Numbered from the stretch's first letter, positions 8,196 to 15,970 are shown. The stretch is 17,280 nt of DNA from Acidaminococcus sp. (GCA_019416065.1 DXYB01000042.1:1-17280); one strand, 5' to 3'. The notes: generated from the letters alone by a model not told the origin. A program made the numbers and translations.

Positions 8196-9377
8196 TTAAA
8201 AGTATTCGTTGATCCAGTTATTTTTTTTAGGGAATATTGTTTTTAGTTTTTCGGCAGCGGCAGCGTTAGCAGCATACACCATCCCACTGTGAAGAAGTGC
8301 CTGTACGCTCAGGGCACCGAAAAACAACTGGGTAAAGGCACGAATATCCAGCAGAATATCCGGGTCATCCAATGTATTGAGGATTTGGGTTCCCTCTTTG
8401 GTAAAATGCAATTTTACCAGCATGGTGTTAAGTGGGATTTGCTCATCTTTAAGACCCAGCACAAGCGTCTCCCCTAACAGGCTTTCCGGTATGGTAAGCG
8501 CCTGAAGGCATTGGGTCGCATTGATGATCCGCCCCATCATAAAGGGGGCTACTTTAGGTGATAGCTGCTGATCAGATAGCTGCAAATACGTCAAATCATC
8601 AGCTGCCGCAAGCCAGCGCAGGCTCTGCCAGGTTCCTGAAAAGCCTTTCATATAGTGCAGCAGCCGTGCTTTGGCAGATGCATCCGTAAATAGCATTTCC
8701 TGCACGCTTACTACCCCATTCTCTTTATTATACACCCCGTAGCCCATCGGCGCACCGTGATTTTCGACCACCACGGTCTCATACCCTTCTGCTGCAGCAG
8801 TTATTAGGGTATTTTCCCACACTCGCTGGTCCCGTTTCACCCAGCCATGATAGTGCGTCATGGCAGTCTCATACACAGGGGCTAATAAAGATGCCGCCTT
8901 CTCCGTAGACACCTGGCGAAGGGTGTATCGGTCCATAGCATTTCCGCCTAAATCTAACGTACGCAGGGGGAAATTGTACTCCTTTCGGAAATGGGTATAG
9001 GCAAAGCCATAGGGCTGATAAATGCCGGCGTAAATCGGCATCAAAATCACAAAGGGCACCTTCATGGCCCGCAGCATGGTAAACGTAGTCTCCAGCAGCT
9101 GCCCCATCACATGACTGCCCCGAGCCACAGGATCGGTAGCGACCCCCACAATATAGGGAATTCTCCATTCCTTTCCCTGCAGGTGCAGCACATAGGGATT
9201 TAAGTGAAGCATGGTCATGAGCTGATTGTTCTCAAATCCTCCCACGATCTGATTTTGTTGTAATGCGTAACTGCTATGGTACCATTCATAAAAAGGTGTA
9301 CCTTTTTTTTCGAAGCATTCATCCCACAGATCCATGGCCTGGGGCAGGGTCTTTGCATTCACCAGACGAAAATCCAT
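8196..9377 (-). CDS. Eis-like GNAT family N-acetyltransferase with SCP2-like C-terminus
   Basis: 393 residues, the length and layout of the Eis (enhanced intracellular survival) family: an N-terminal GNAT domain, a second GNAT-fold region and a C-terminal sterol-carrier-like domain. The acetyl-CoA loop is seen around residues 77-95 (VGVATDPVARGSHVMG). The protein ends in Phe, as in mycobacterial Eis, where the terminal carboxylate serves as general base. The Tyr that acts as general acid in that enzyme appears to align with Phe125 here, though the alignment is by eye. Known family members acetylate amines on aminoglycosides, peptides or proteins; the substrate here is unknown. AGAGGTG precedes the ATG at 9377. 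It lies between the DUF2156 gene (15-base gap) and purL (11-base gap), clearly in one operon. Confidence 0.85.
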   Translation of the reverse strand: MDFRLVNAKTLPQAMDLWDECFEKKGTPFYEWYHSSYALQQNQIVGGFENNQLMTMLHLNPYVLHLQGKEWRIPYIVGVATDPVARGSHVMGQLLETTFTMLRAMKVPFVILMPIYAGIYQPYGFAYTHFRKEYNFPLRTLDLGGNAMDRYTLRQVSTEKAASLLAPVYETAMTHYHGWVKRDQRVWENTLITAAAEGYETVVVENHGAPMGYGVYNKENGVVSVQEMLFTDASAKARLLHYMKGFSGTWQSLRWLAAADDLTYLQLSDQQLSPKVAPFMMGRIINATQCLQALTIPESLLGETLVLGLKDEQIPLNTMLVKLHFTKEGTQILNTLDDPDILLDIRAFTQLFFGALSVQALLHSGMVYAANAAAAEKLKTIFPKKNNWINEYF

Positions 9378-9392
9378 GCGGCACCTCTTTTC

Positions 9393-10280
9393 TTAGCGAA
9401 TCACCGTATTATATTTTTTTACCATGAAGGCAGGCTTGTAGGATTCCTTAGCCTTACGCAAGCCGTCCTTACCCATATCCTCTTCCCGGTTGATGTATTT
9501 CACATCGCCCCAAGCACGGGATACAAATTCCTTATTGATGGCAGTGTACAGGCCACGAATATTGGGATCGGCTTTTTCCACATGGATAATGGCCGTATTC
9601 ATCCCGGTGATTTCCCCAAAGGAAAAAGCTTTTACCTCCCCATTTAAGCGAATAAGACCGCCTCGCATTTTTAGAAAGGTGAAGTTGTCCAAGGCTTCCT
9701 TGATAGCGTCTTCTTCATAGATAATGGAAGGATCGGTCTCTTCCCGCACATCAATCCATTTCTTGGCAAATTCAAAGCATTCTGCCAAGTTATCCCCGCT
9801 CATAGGTTCATAAACAAAATCCGGGTTATCTTTTATGAAAGCATTATAATGGTTCTTTTTCTGGTGGAGTTTACGCCCGGACAAATTCGCTAGTTTTTCC
9901 TGTTCATAGACATAGTCCCAGTTGTTCCGGTCTTCTTCATATTCCGTCACTTCCGGCAGGTATTTTTCAAACCGAGCAATGGTATCTTCATAAATTCCGT
10001 GAATTTCAAAAGGTTTGTTCCCAAAGTAAGCCCGCAATTCATCCAGTACCTGGGGCAGCTCCTCGTTTACTCCCCCAAAAGGCGGCGTGATGAAGGTTTT
10101 ATTTTGCACGGTGACCATCATAATCAGGCTTCCATGGGAAATGGCCCAATAGGTATCAAACCCGTGACGCCAGATAAAATTGGTCCCGAAACAGCATTCG
10201 GAGGCGTGATAGTCCCGCTCCCTGAAATAATCGTCAAAAATCGGCTTATCCGCTCGATTGATATGTTTAAATTCTAAAAT
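9393..10280 (-). CDS. DUF2156 protein (lysylphosphatidylglycerol synthase C-terminal-like), probable ATT start
   Basis: About 296 residues. The family, related to the catalytic domain of aminoacyl-phosphatidylglycerol synthases, has a double GNAT fold. Seen here are a basic motif around GRKLHQKKNHYNAF and a C-terminal stretch NREEDMGKDGLRKAKESY, both of which I associate with this family. There are no membrane segments, so this is the soluble form, whose substrate is unknown. The open frame extends to a GTG at 10346, but the promoter (10315-10343) lies inside that extension, and no ribosome binding site precedes the GTG. A good site (AAAGGGAGAG, 10287-10296) sits in front of an in-frame ATT at 10280, and from memory homologues begin close to this point (M-LEFK...). 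No ATG, GTG or TTG is nearby, so initiation at ATT is the simplest reading. It is the first gene of the operon with the Eis-like acetyltransferase gene and purL. Confidence 0.8.
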   Translation of the reverse strand: MLEFKHINRADKPIFDDYFRERDYHASECCFGTNFIWRHGFDTYWAISHGSLIMMVTVQNKTFITPPFGGVNEELPQVLDELRAYFGNKPFEIHGIYEDTIARFEKYLPEVTEYEEDRNNWDYVYEQEKLANLSGRKLHQKKNHYNAFIKDNPDFVYEPMSGDNLAECFEFAKKWIDVREETDPSIIYEEDAIKEALDNFTFLKMRGGLIRLNGEVKAFSFGEITGMNTAIIHVEKADPNIRGLYTAINKEFVSRAWGDVKYINREEDMGKDGLRKAKESYKPAFMVKKYNTVIR

Positions 10281-10286
10281 GGAAAT

Positions 10287-10296
10287 CTCTCCCTTT
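10287..10296 (-). promoter_or_regulatory. Ribosome binding site that places the DUF2156 start at an ATT codon
   Basis: AAAGGGAGAG on the minus strand. The GGAG core is eight bases from the in-frame ATT at 10278-10280. No conventional start codon is within reach. Confidence 0.6.
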
Positions 10297-10314
10297 ACTG
10301 TTAAATTCCTGTTT

Positions 10315-10343
10315 ATTATAACAGAAACTGTAGGTTTTTTGAA
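10315..10343 (-). promoter_or_regulatory. Sigma-A promoter of the DUF2156-acetyltransferase-purL operon
   Basis: A perfect TATAAT at 10315-10320 and TTCAAA (10338-10343, four of six matches) are separated by 17 bases on the minus strand. The predicted transcript start near 10308 gives a leader of about 28 bases to the ATT start. No purine-box operator was recognised. Confidence 0.7.
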
Positions 10344-10363
10344 CACATTTCAAAGTGGAAATG

Positions 10364-12616
10364 TTATTGCATGGCAATCGTATATTGGGACCCGTCTCCC
10401 CACTCCGCAATCCGTCGCCGCATATCGTCCAGATTCAACACCCCATAGGCAAATCCTTTTTTTACCAGAGCTTCTGGCAAATACTCATCATATTTATCAA
10501 ACACAGGCACTTCATGAGGATAGACAAGGCTTAACGGATCGATCTCCTTATGGATCTCTTTCTGCAGCACTTTGAAAAAGGTCGGGGCATCTGCCTCCAT
10601 CATAAATTGCATGAAAAAAGGTCGGAAGGGATCTAACTTCTTAAGGCCTAGGGCCCCGGCGCAGTGGAGCGTTAAGAACCGTTCCATAGCCAAAAAGCCA
10701 TAAGTCCCCAGCCAAGGCAAAAGGCACCACATCTTTCCTCCCAAATGGATCAGCGGCGACAGGGCAGCCCCACTTTTTTGCGCTGTAAAACGGGCTTGTT
10801 GTAACCGGCTCACCGCATTTTTCATGAGATATGGATATTTTTTTTCTTCCCGCAGCACTTCCCGCATCCGCTCCAGCACTTTGGTATGCAAATCCCCGGG
10901 ACATTCTCCAAAATACGCCGGGACCTTTCCCTTTTCCAGCTCGCAGTAGATTACTTTGCGTTTCCGATCCACGTCCAGTACTCGCCATACATGACCAGCC
11001 AGTGCAATTTTTTCTCCCGGGGGCGGCGGTGCTACCACCGTGCCCAACTCCTGGGAATCGCAGCGCACAGTATATTCCTCGTTTTCCTGAAACACACCAT
11101 AAAATTTAAAGGAATTCACTACCCGCTCCCCGGCAAGGCCTATAATCAGCCCGCCCTGCTCCGTCCTTTGGATATGGTCTGTCTGAAGCAGATGGGACAG
11201 CAACTCCCGGTAATCGTCCTGAGAGATTCGGCGGAAATACGAAAGCCGCAGCACTTTTTCAGCAAGTGCTCCTGGACTCATTTCACCACCTGCAACTAAT
11301 GTGCTCATGGTCTGGTGATACAAGAGACTAAAGGGTAGTCTTGTTAAACGTGGAGGTTCTACCCATTTTTCTTCCAGATATAATTGGATCAATGCGATGC
11401 CCTGGAGGAGTTTCCAGGGAATTGTGGCCGGCAGCATCGCCCGGATTTCCGGTTCATCTTCACGGATCACAAACCACATTTCCTGAGGATCTCCCCGGCG
11501 TCCCGTGCGGCCCATCCGCTGCAAAAACGACGACACTGTCCACGGAGCATCAATTTGAAATGCTCGTTCCAGTTTTCCAATATCAATTCCCAGCTCCAGT
11601 GTAGAGGTAGTTATGGTAGTTAGGTTTTGGCTGTCGTCTTTCATCAGCATCTCAGCGGTCTCCCGGTAGGAGGGGGACAAATTACCGTGGTGGATGAGAA
11701 AGCGATCCGGCTCATGCCGCAAACTGCAATATTGCCGAAGTGTGGTAGTCACGCCCTCACATTCTTCCCGAGAATTAACAAATACCAGGCATTTTTTGCC
11801 CCGGGTGTGCTCAAAGATATAACCCAATCCTGGGTCTGCTTGCAACGGCGCTTCGTCTGTTTTTTCTTCCAACACAGGCAGCGCATCCATTTTTTTACCA
11901 TCGCCAGCCTGCGCATCCTTCACATAAAAGTGTTCCATAGAAAGACGCCACCGATTCCCCGGTGCGGTAACATGGGGAATCAACGTTTTACGTCCCGTAC
12001 CTTGAGAGAGGAGTGCCCCCACTTTTTCCGGCTCTCCTAGGGTTGCAGAAAGGCCAATCCGTCTTGGATTTACACCTGCCATTCTTCCTAGCCGTTCAAC
12101 TAGGCAAAGCGTCTGCCCGCCCCGGTCGCCTCTAAGCAAGGAATGGACTTCGTCAATCACCACAAACCGCAGGTCTCCAAATAATTTGGGAACGGCCATA
12201 TGCTTATGGAGCAAAATGGCCTCCAAGGATTCCGGCGTAATTTGCAAGATCCCAGAAGGCTGCCGCATGAGTTTGGCTTTATGGCTTTGGCTGACGTCTC
12301 CGTGCCAGTGCCACACAGGGATCCCTCCGTCTTCACAAAGGGGCAATAGTCGTTCAAACTGGTCGTTAATAAGTGCTTTTAATGGTCCAATATAGATGCA
12401 TCCCACACTGCTGGGCGGATCCTGGGCAAAAAGGGACAAAATAGGAAAAAAAGCTGCTTCCGTCTTTCCTGATGCTGTAGAAGCCGTCAGTAAGAGATTC
12501 TCGTCCGTATGAAAAATCACATCCCCTGCTGCTACTTGGATGGGCCGCAATTCATCCCAGCTGTGTTCATAAATAAAATCCTGGACAAAAGGGGCATACT
12601 GATCAAAAATACTCAT
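10364..12616 (-). CDS. Lhr-like superfamily II DEAD/DEAH-box helicase (BrxHI-like)
   Basis: 750 residues. Helicase motifs appear in order: Walker A around residues 44-52 (TASTASGKT), motif Ia GPLKALIND (77-85), DEVH box 155-158, SAT 190-192, a C-terminal RecA domain with NSREEC and TSTLELGID, and motif VI QRMGRTGRRG (366-375). The remaining 370 residues or so form a C-terminal extension as in Lhr-type helicases. Family members translocate on single-stranded nucleic acid and act in repair or, as BrxHI, in BREX-type defence loci. It starts 12 bases after the ATPase gene, with AAAGG upstream, so the two are co-transcribed. No terminator is obvious between its stop and the next promoter. It could instead be a repair helicase, but its partner argues for a dedicated two-protein machine. 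Confidence 0.88.
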   Translation of the reverse strand: MSIFDQYAPFVQDFIYEHSWDELRPIQVAAGDVIFHTDENLLLTASTASGKTEAAFFPILSLFAQDPPSSVGCIYIGPLKALINDQFERLLPLCEDGGIPVWHWHGDVSQSHKAKLMRQPSGILQITPESLEAILLHKHMAVPKLFGDLRFVVIDEVHSLLRGDRGGQTLCLVERLGRMAGVNPRRIGLSATLGEPEKVGALLSQGTGRKTLIPHVTAPGNRWRLSMEHFYVKDAQAGDGKKMDALPVLEEKTDEAPLQADPGLGYIFEHTRGKKCLVFVNSREECEGVTTTLRQYCSLRHEPDRFLIHHGNLSPSYRETAEMLMKDDSQNLTTITTSTLELGIDIGKLERAFQIDAPWTVSSFLQRMGRTGRRGDPQEMWFVIREDEPEIRAMLPATIPWKLLQGIALIQLYLEEKWVEPPRLTRLPFSLLYHQTMSTLVAGGEMSPGALAEKVLRLSYFRRISQDDYRELLSHLLQTDHIQRTEQGGLIIGLAGERVVNSFKFYGVFQENEEYTVRCDSQELGTVVAPPPPGEKIALAGHVWRVLDVDRKRKVIYCELEKGKVPAYFGECPGDLHTKVLERMREVLREEKKYPYLMKNAVSRLQQARFTAQKSGAALSPLIHLGGKMWCLLPWLGTYGFLAMERFLTLHCAGALGLKKLDPFRPFFMQFMMEADAPTFFKVLQKEIHKEIDPLSLVYPHEVPVFDKYDEYLPEALVKKGFAYGVLNLDDMRRRIAEWGDGSQYTIAMQ

Positions 12617-12628
12617 CCTGCTGCCTTT

Positions 12629-13945
12629 CTATACCGTAAATTCCGCAAATTCTGCTGGCGTAACTTCCTCTACCGAATTTTTCGCATAGGTAAAAGAATC
12701 GGACTGCAAAAGCTCAGCCACTTTGACTTCCGGATGCTGGTAAATGATATCCAGTACTTCAATATAATCCCGAATGACTTCCCGGGGAGTGATATGGCTG
12801 TCAGCCCCGATACGACCAAATTCGATTTTGATAAAGTCCACCCGATCCTGTTGTGTCAGTTGTGGTGTATACCCATACAAAACCCCGTGAATCTCTGTCA
12901 GCTTTTCTATGAGTACCAGCATTTCTTCATTGGTTAGCGGCTGCAACCGGATTACCGGCGCCAAAAGATCTTTGTGGGTCCCTCCAAAATGCCCTTCTGC
13001 CAGCCTGGAACGCAAGGCTTCATAGCTATAGACACCTCGGCGAGGATCTTCCATGCACTGTGGCGTACCGCCCATAATAATGCCAATATAATGGGCTTTG
13101 CCCTGCAGGGTATCGTTGTACATGGTAAGGATTTTTTCATAGTTATATTGCCGGGTAATGGCATGTGGGATCTTGTAGATATTGACCAATTCATCAATGC
13201 AAACCAGAAGGCCGGCATACCCTGCTTGTTTTAAGAACATAGCAAAGATTTTCAGATACTCATACCAATCTTCATCGGAAATAATAATATTGACGCCCAG
13301 TTCCTGCCTAGCTTCTGTTTTTAAATGGTATTCTCCCCGGAACCACTTGATCACTTTGGCTTTCAGTGCTTCGTCTCCATTACGGTAGGACTGGTAATAC
13401 AACGAGAGCAACCGAGCAAAGTCAAAACCATGAACCATTTCGTTAAGGGTATTAATAACCCTTGCGATTTCTCGCTGCACCAAAGTGTCAAGTTGGGAGT
13501 CCTGCAAGGACAGGCCGCTTTCTTGTAAAACCTTTTGCTGCACTTGATTAATCCACCGGTCCAGAATAAGCGGCAGAGCCCCTCCTTCTGGTCGTGTTTT
13601 GGTAGCCATATTTCGCACCAATTCCCGGTAGGTAGCCAGTCCCTGCCCCTTAGTGCCTTGCAAGCGCCGTTCCGGGGAGAGGTCCCCGTCCACCACCACA
13701 AAATTTTTCTCCATCACATAATTTCGAATGGTCTGTAGCAAAAAGCTTTTTCCGCTGCCGTAGCGGCCTACAATAAACCGGAAGGACGCCCCACCATCAG
13801 CGATCACATCCACATCGTGGAGCAAGGCATCGATTTCATTTTTTCGTCCTACAGTAATATACGGAAGTCCAATGCGGGGCACCACGCCCCCTTTTAAAGA
13901 ACTGATGAGAATCCGGGCGATGCGTTTAGGAATTGTCACTGCCAT
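12629..13945 (-). CDS. BrxD-like P-loop ATPase (DUF2791/BrxC-BrxD family)
   Basis: 438 residues. The P-loop GRYGSGKS is at 60-67, a Walker B LLVCIDE ends at D251/E252, a sensor-like IGIIMGGTP is at 287-295, and an arginine-rich RRGVYSYEALRSRL follows at 302-315. That last stretch and the overall length are what I know from BrxD-type ATP-binding proteins in BREX and TerB-linked loci. These are ATPases thought to load or drive a partner on DNA. Here the likely partner is the helicase directly downstream (12-base gap). AAAGGA precedes the ATG at 13945, and the gene overlaps the preceding secreted-protein gene by 20 bases, so its translation is probably coupled. None of the usual BREX partners (PglX methyltransferase, PglZ phosphatase, BrxL) and no TerB-domain gene is present in the window. 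Confidence 0.82.
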   Translation of the reverse strand: MAVTIPKRIARILISSLKGGVVPRIGLPYITVGRKNEIDALLHDVDVIADGGASFRFIVGRYGSGKSFLLQTIRNYVMEKNFVVVDGDLSPERRLQGTKGQGLATYRELVRNMATKTRPEGGALPLILDRWINQVQQKVLQESGLSLQDSQLDTLVQREIARVINTLNEMVHGFDFARLLSLYYQSYRNGDEALKAKVIKWFRGEYHLKTEARQELGVNIIISDEDWYEYLKIFAMFLKQAGYAGLLVCIDELVNIYKIPHAITRQYNYEKILTMYNDTLQGKAHYIGIIMGGTPQCMEDPRRGVYSYEALRSRLAEGHFGGTHKDLLAPVIRLQPLTNEEMLVLIEKLTEIHGVLYGYTPQLTQQDRVDFIKIEFGRIGADSHITPREVIRDYIEVLDIIYQHPEVKVAELLQSDSFTYAKNSVEEVTPAEFAEFTV

Positions 13946-14735
13946 GTTGTTCCTTTCCTGTCTTGCTGTTGTCGGTACTTTTCGTTATTTCCGCCACTTT
14001 CCCTTTTGCTTTTAATGTAGTCTTAAAGTTTTTGAAAAAGCGATCCACAATCCGTTTATAGATATCTATAGAGTGGGTTTCATCCCCTCTGGTGCGGATA
14101 TCTTCACTACTTAGCACAAGTTTTCCCGTTTTGGTATCGTAAGCATTAAAAACAGCTCCTACCGTAATGTACGGTACATAATACGAGGGAACATATTCCG
14201 GGTAGGTTATGGTATGATACAAAGAATGGTAATGCCCTTTTGCGTCAAAATACCCATCCTCTACTTCTGTAGTGCGCCACTCCGTATGGGCGGGTACCAG
14301 CACCGAGTCCCGGCCCAACGTATCCAGTCGGGCGGTTAGATACAGTTCTGCTTGTGCTGCTTGCGCAGGAATCTGCAGCAATGGATCTCTTTTAGCTGCT
14401 GTCTTTGGCAAAGTAGTTGTTTCTTTGTTTTGTTCTCCTGCATTTTCCACACCCTGTCCTGGCAACAACGCACGAGGGACTTCCATTGGGGGCTGCAAGA
14501 TAGTTACTTTTGAAAAAGCTTCTCCCTTTTTCCGCCAATAAGTTTCCATAGCCTGACTGCCGTCAAAGCTGCGAAGTTTCACCATGGAAAAATCAAAGTG
14601 TTCCAGATACACGGTTTTTACACTGGTGAAATCATATTCCGGATCCTGCCAGGCTGCATACCTGGCACCTGCAGGCAGGGAGGAAAAGACAGTAAAACTC
14701 AGGACCAATAATCCTATGCGCCATTTGTTCAACAT
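13926..14735 (-). CDS. Secreted protein of unknown function, possibly DUF4136-like
   Basis: 269 residues from the ATG at 14735, which has AAAGGTG six bases upstream. An N-terminal Sec signal peptide is clear (basic MLNKWR, a hydrophobic core to about residue 20, then a probable cleavage near PAGARYA). No lipobox Cys is seen. The mature part has an N-terminal DPEYDFTSVKTVYL stretch and a Tyr/Pro-rich centre (YPEYVPSYYVPYITVG). A segment NAYDTKTGKLVLSS is followed by a helical end (IYKRIVDRFFKNF). The tail of about 25 residues is low-complexity and rich in Lys, Ser and Asn. The architecture is reminiscent of DUF4136-type envelope proteins, but I do not recognise the family with confidence. It is the first gene of the operon with the ATPase and helicase. 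A secreted protein leading a DNA-processing operon is unexpected. Confidence 0.75.
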   Translation of the reverse strand: MLNKWRIGLLVLSFTVFSSLPAGARYAAWQDPEYDFTSVKTVYLEHFDFSMVKLRSFDGSQAMETYWRKKGEAFSKVTILQPPMEVPRALLPGQGVENAGEQNKETTTLPKTAAKRDPLLQIPAQAAQAELYLTARLDTLGRDSVLVPAHTEWRTTEVEDGYFDAKGHYHSLYHTITYPEYVPSYYVPYITVGAVFNAYDTKTGKLVLSSEDIRTRGDETHSIDIYKRIVDRFFKNFKTTLKAKGKVAEITKSTDNSKTGKEQHGSDNS

Positions 14736-14761
14736 GTTGTTCACCTTTACGAACTGTACAC

Positions 14762-14790
14762 TTGACATTAACATTTACTTATTCTATACT
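14762..14790 (+). promoter_or_regulatory. Strong sigma-A promoter of trxA
   Basis: A perfect TTGACA (14762-14767) and TATACT (14785-14790) are separated by 17 bases on the plus strand. The predicted transcript start near 14797 gives a leader of about 47 bases. Confidence 0.8.
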
Positions 14791-14810
14791 TATACCCATA
14801 CAGAATACAA
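14781..14810 (-). promoter_or_regulatory. Candidate promoter of the secreted protein-ATPase-helicase operon
   Basis: On the minus strand, TTGTAT (14805-14810) and TAGAAT (14781-14786) are 18 bases apart. A 16-base-spaced alternative -10, TATAGA, overlaps it. The site lies over the trxA promoter on the other strand. Confidence 0.4.
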
Positions 14811-14843
14811 CATTTCCTGAGAGAATGAAAGAGGTGGAACAAC

Positions 14844-15167
14844 GTGGAATATACTTTCACGAAAGAAAATTTTGCACAAGACGTACTACAAAGCGACCGT
14901 CCTGTGCTGGTAGATTTTTATGCCGACTGGTGTGGTCCTTGTAAAATGATCAGTCCTATTGTAGATAGACTGGCGGATAAATACGCTGACCAGCTCAAAG
15001 TGGGCAAAGTTAACGTGGATGAACAGCAAGAACTGGCTCTGCAATACCATGTTATGAGCATCCCCTACCTGGCCTTTTTTAAAGGCGGTGAATTAGTAGG
15101 AGAAATCGTAGGTGCCGTCCCTGAAACCCAACTAGAAGATGCCGTACAAAAAGCGCTTGCTAAATAG
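14844..15167 (+). CDS. trxA: Thioredoxin
   Basis: Cytoplasmic disulfide reductase of 107 residues, the standard TrxA length. The WCGPC active site is at residues 29-33, the buried Asp is D24 in VDFYADWC, and the cis-proline is P74 in MSIPY. The position after cis-Pro is Tyr rather than the common Thr. The start is a GTG at 14844, with AGAGGTGG six bases upstream; no in-frame ATG is nearby. It is monocistronic, reading away from the ATPase-helicase operon, with a near-consensus promoter and a strong terminator. It would be reduced by thioredoxin reductase, which is not in the window, and serves general protein thiol repair and ribonucleotide reductase. Confidence 0.97.
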   Translation: MEYTFTKENFAQDVLQSDRPVLVDFYADWCGPCKMISPIVDRLADKYADQLKVGKVNVDEQQELALQYHVMSIPYLAFFKGGELVGEIVGAVPETQLEDAVQKALAK

Positions 15168-15230
15168 GCAGGCAAAATAAAACTAAGATAAGTAACCCTA
15201 TATTGCAAATTTAAAATTCCGGTTCCATGC

Positions 15231-15260
15231 AAAAGACCGCCTGTCAAAGGCGGTCTTTTT
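15231..15260. terminator. Bidirectional terminator between trxA and the cupin gene
   Basis: An 11-bp stem, AAAAGACCGCC (15231-15241) with GGCGGTCTTTT (15249-15259), surrounds a seven-base loop. T-runs flank it in both directions. It ends trxA on the plus strand and the cupin gene (stop at 15276) on the minus strand. Confidence 0.9.
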
Positions 15261-15275
15261 GTGTGCAATAGTTTC

Positions 15276-15929
15276 TTATTCCAAGGTAAGCAGCAGCGCC
15301 ATTTTAAAAGGTTTTTCCGCTTTAACATAATGGAGACCGCCTTTGGCAAAATGGAACTGTTCTCCTGCTTTTAGTGTATGTTCCTTTCCTTCATAGCCAA
15401 TGATCCCTTCCCCATCCAGAGCAAAGAGCAAGGCTTCTCCCGGCGCGGCATGTTCACTGAGCCCGGTACCGGCGCCGAAGCTCATCACCACAAATTTCAT
15501 TTTTTCATTGTGGGCCACATCCATATTCACGATTTTGCCATCCTGATACGGCAACAGGTCAGCCAGTCGAAAAACTTTTCCTGCTTCTACTGCTTTGTTC
15601 ATCGTAAAATCCCTCCCTACTTCTACCTCCAAATATATTGTATCCTCATTTGAGCGCATGCCCACAGGAATGTCCGTAGGCGTGATACAACTCTCGCCGA
15701 TACCAACGGTTGTTAAGAGGCCTGCTTTTCCGTATACTTCCAGCTTTCCTTGGAGTACCACAAGCAATTTGTGATACGGAAAAATCTCGGCGCTAATATC
15801 AGTATGCGCCGCTAGGGAAAAAATCCATAACCGATTGTTTCCACTAGCAATAATGGCACTGGTCGTACAGCCCGGTACCGGTGCATATGCTTTTGATAAA
15901 TTCAGCACTTCCCCCGCTGCAAGTTTCAT
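15276..15929 (-). CDS. Two-domain cupin protein
   Basis: 217 residues with two cupin barrels, roughly 30-105 and 140-217. The C-terminal one has the clearer motifs: GTGLSEHAAPGEALLFALDGEG, giving candidate metal ligands H160 and E165, then LKAGEQFHFAKGGLHYV with H200. The second His of the classical HxH pair is Ala, as in many small bacterial cupins. The N-terminal barrel (PYHKLLVVLQGKLEVYG, then GIGESCITP) is more degenerate. Such proteins bind metal or small molecules, and the function cannot be told from sequence. The ATG at 15929 has GGTGG eight bases upstream. The in-frame GTGs at 15938 and 15941 sit too close to that site. It appears monocistronic. Confidence 0.8.
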   Translation of the reverse strand: MKLAAGEVLNLSKAYAPVPGCTTSAIIASGNNRLWIFSLAAHTDISAEIFPYHKLLVVLQGKLEVYGKAGLLTTVGIGESCITPTDIPVGMRSNEDTIYLEVEVGRDFTMNKAVEAGKVFRLADLLPYQDGKIVNMDVAHNEKMKFVVMSFGAGTGLSEHAAPGEALLFALDGEGIIGYEGKEHTLKAGEQFHFAKGGLHYVKAEKPFKMALLLTLE

Positions 15930-15970
15930 AGCCTTCACCACCTTTACAGAGCCCTGCCTTCTTTTTTACA

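Noticed and set aside
10364..13945. A complete BREX system
   Set aside because: Only BrxD-like and BrxHI-like genes are present. No pglX, pglZ, brxC/pglY or brxL-type gene can be found in the window.
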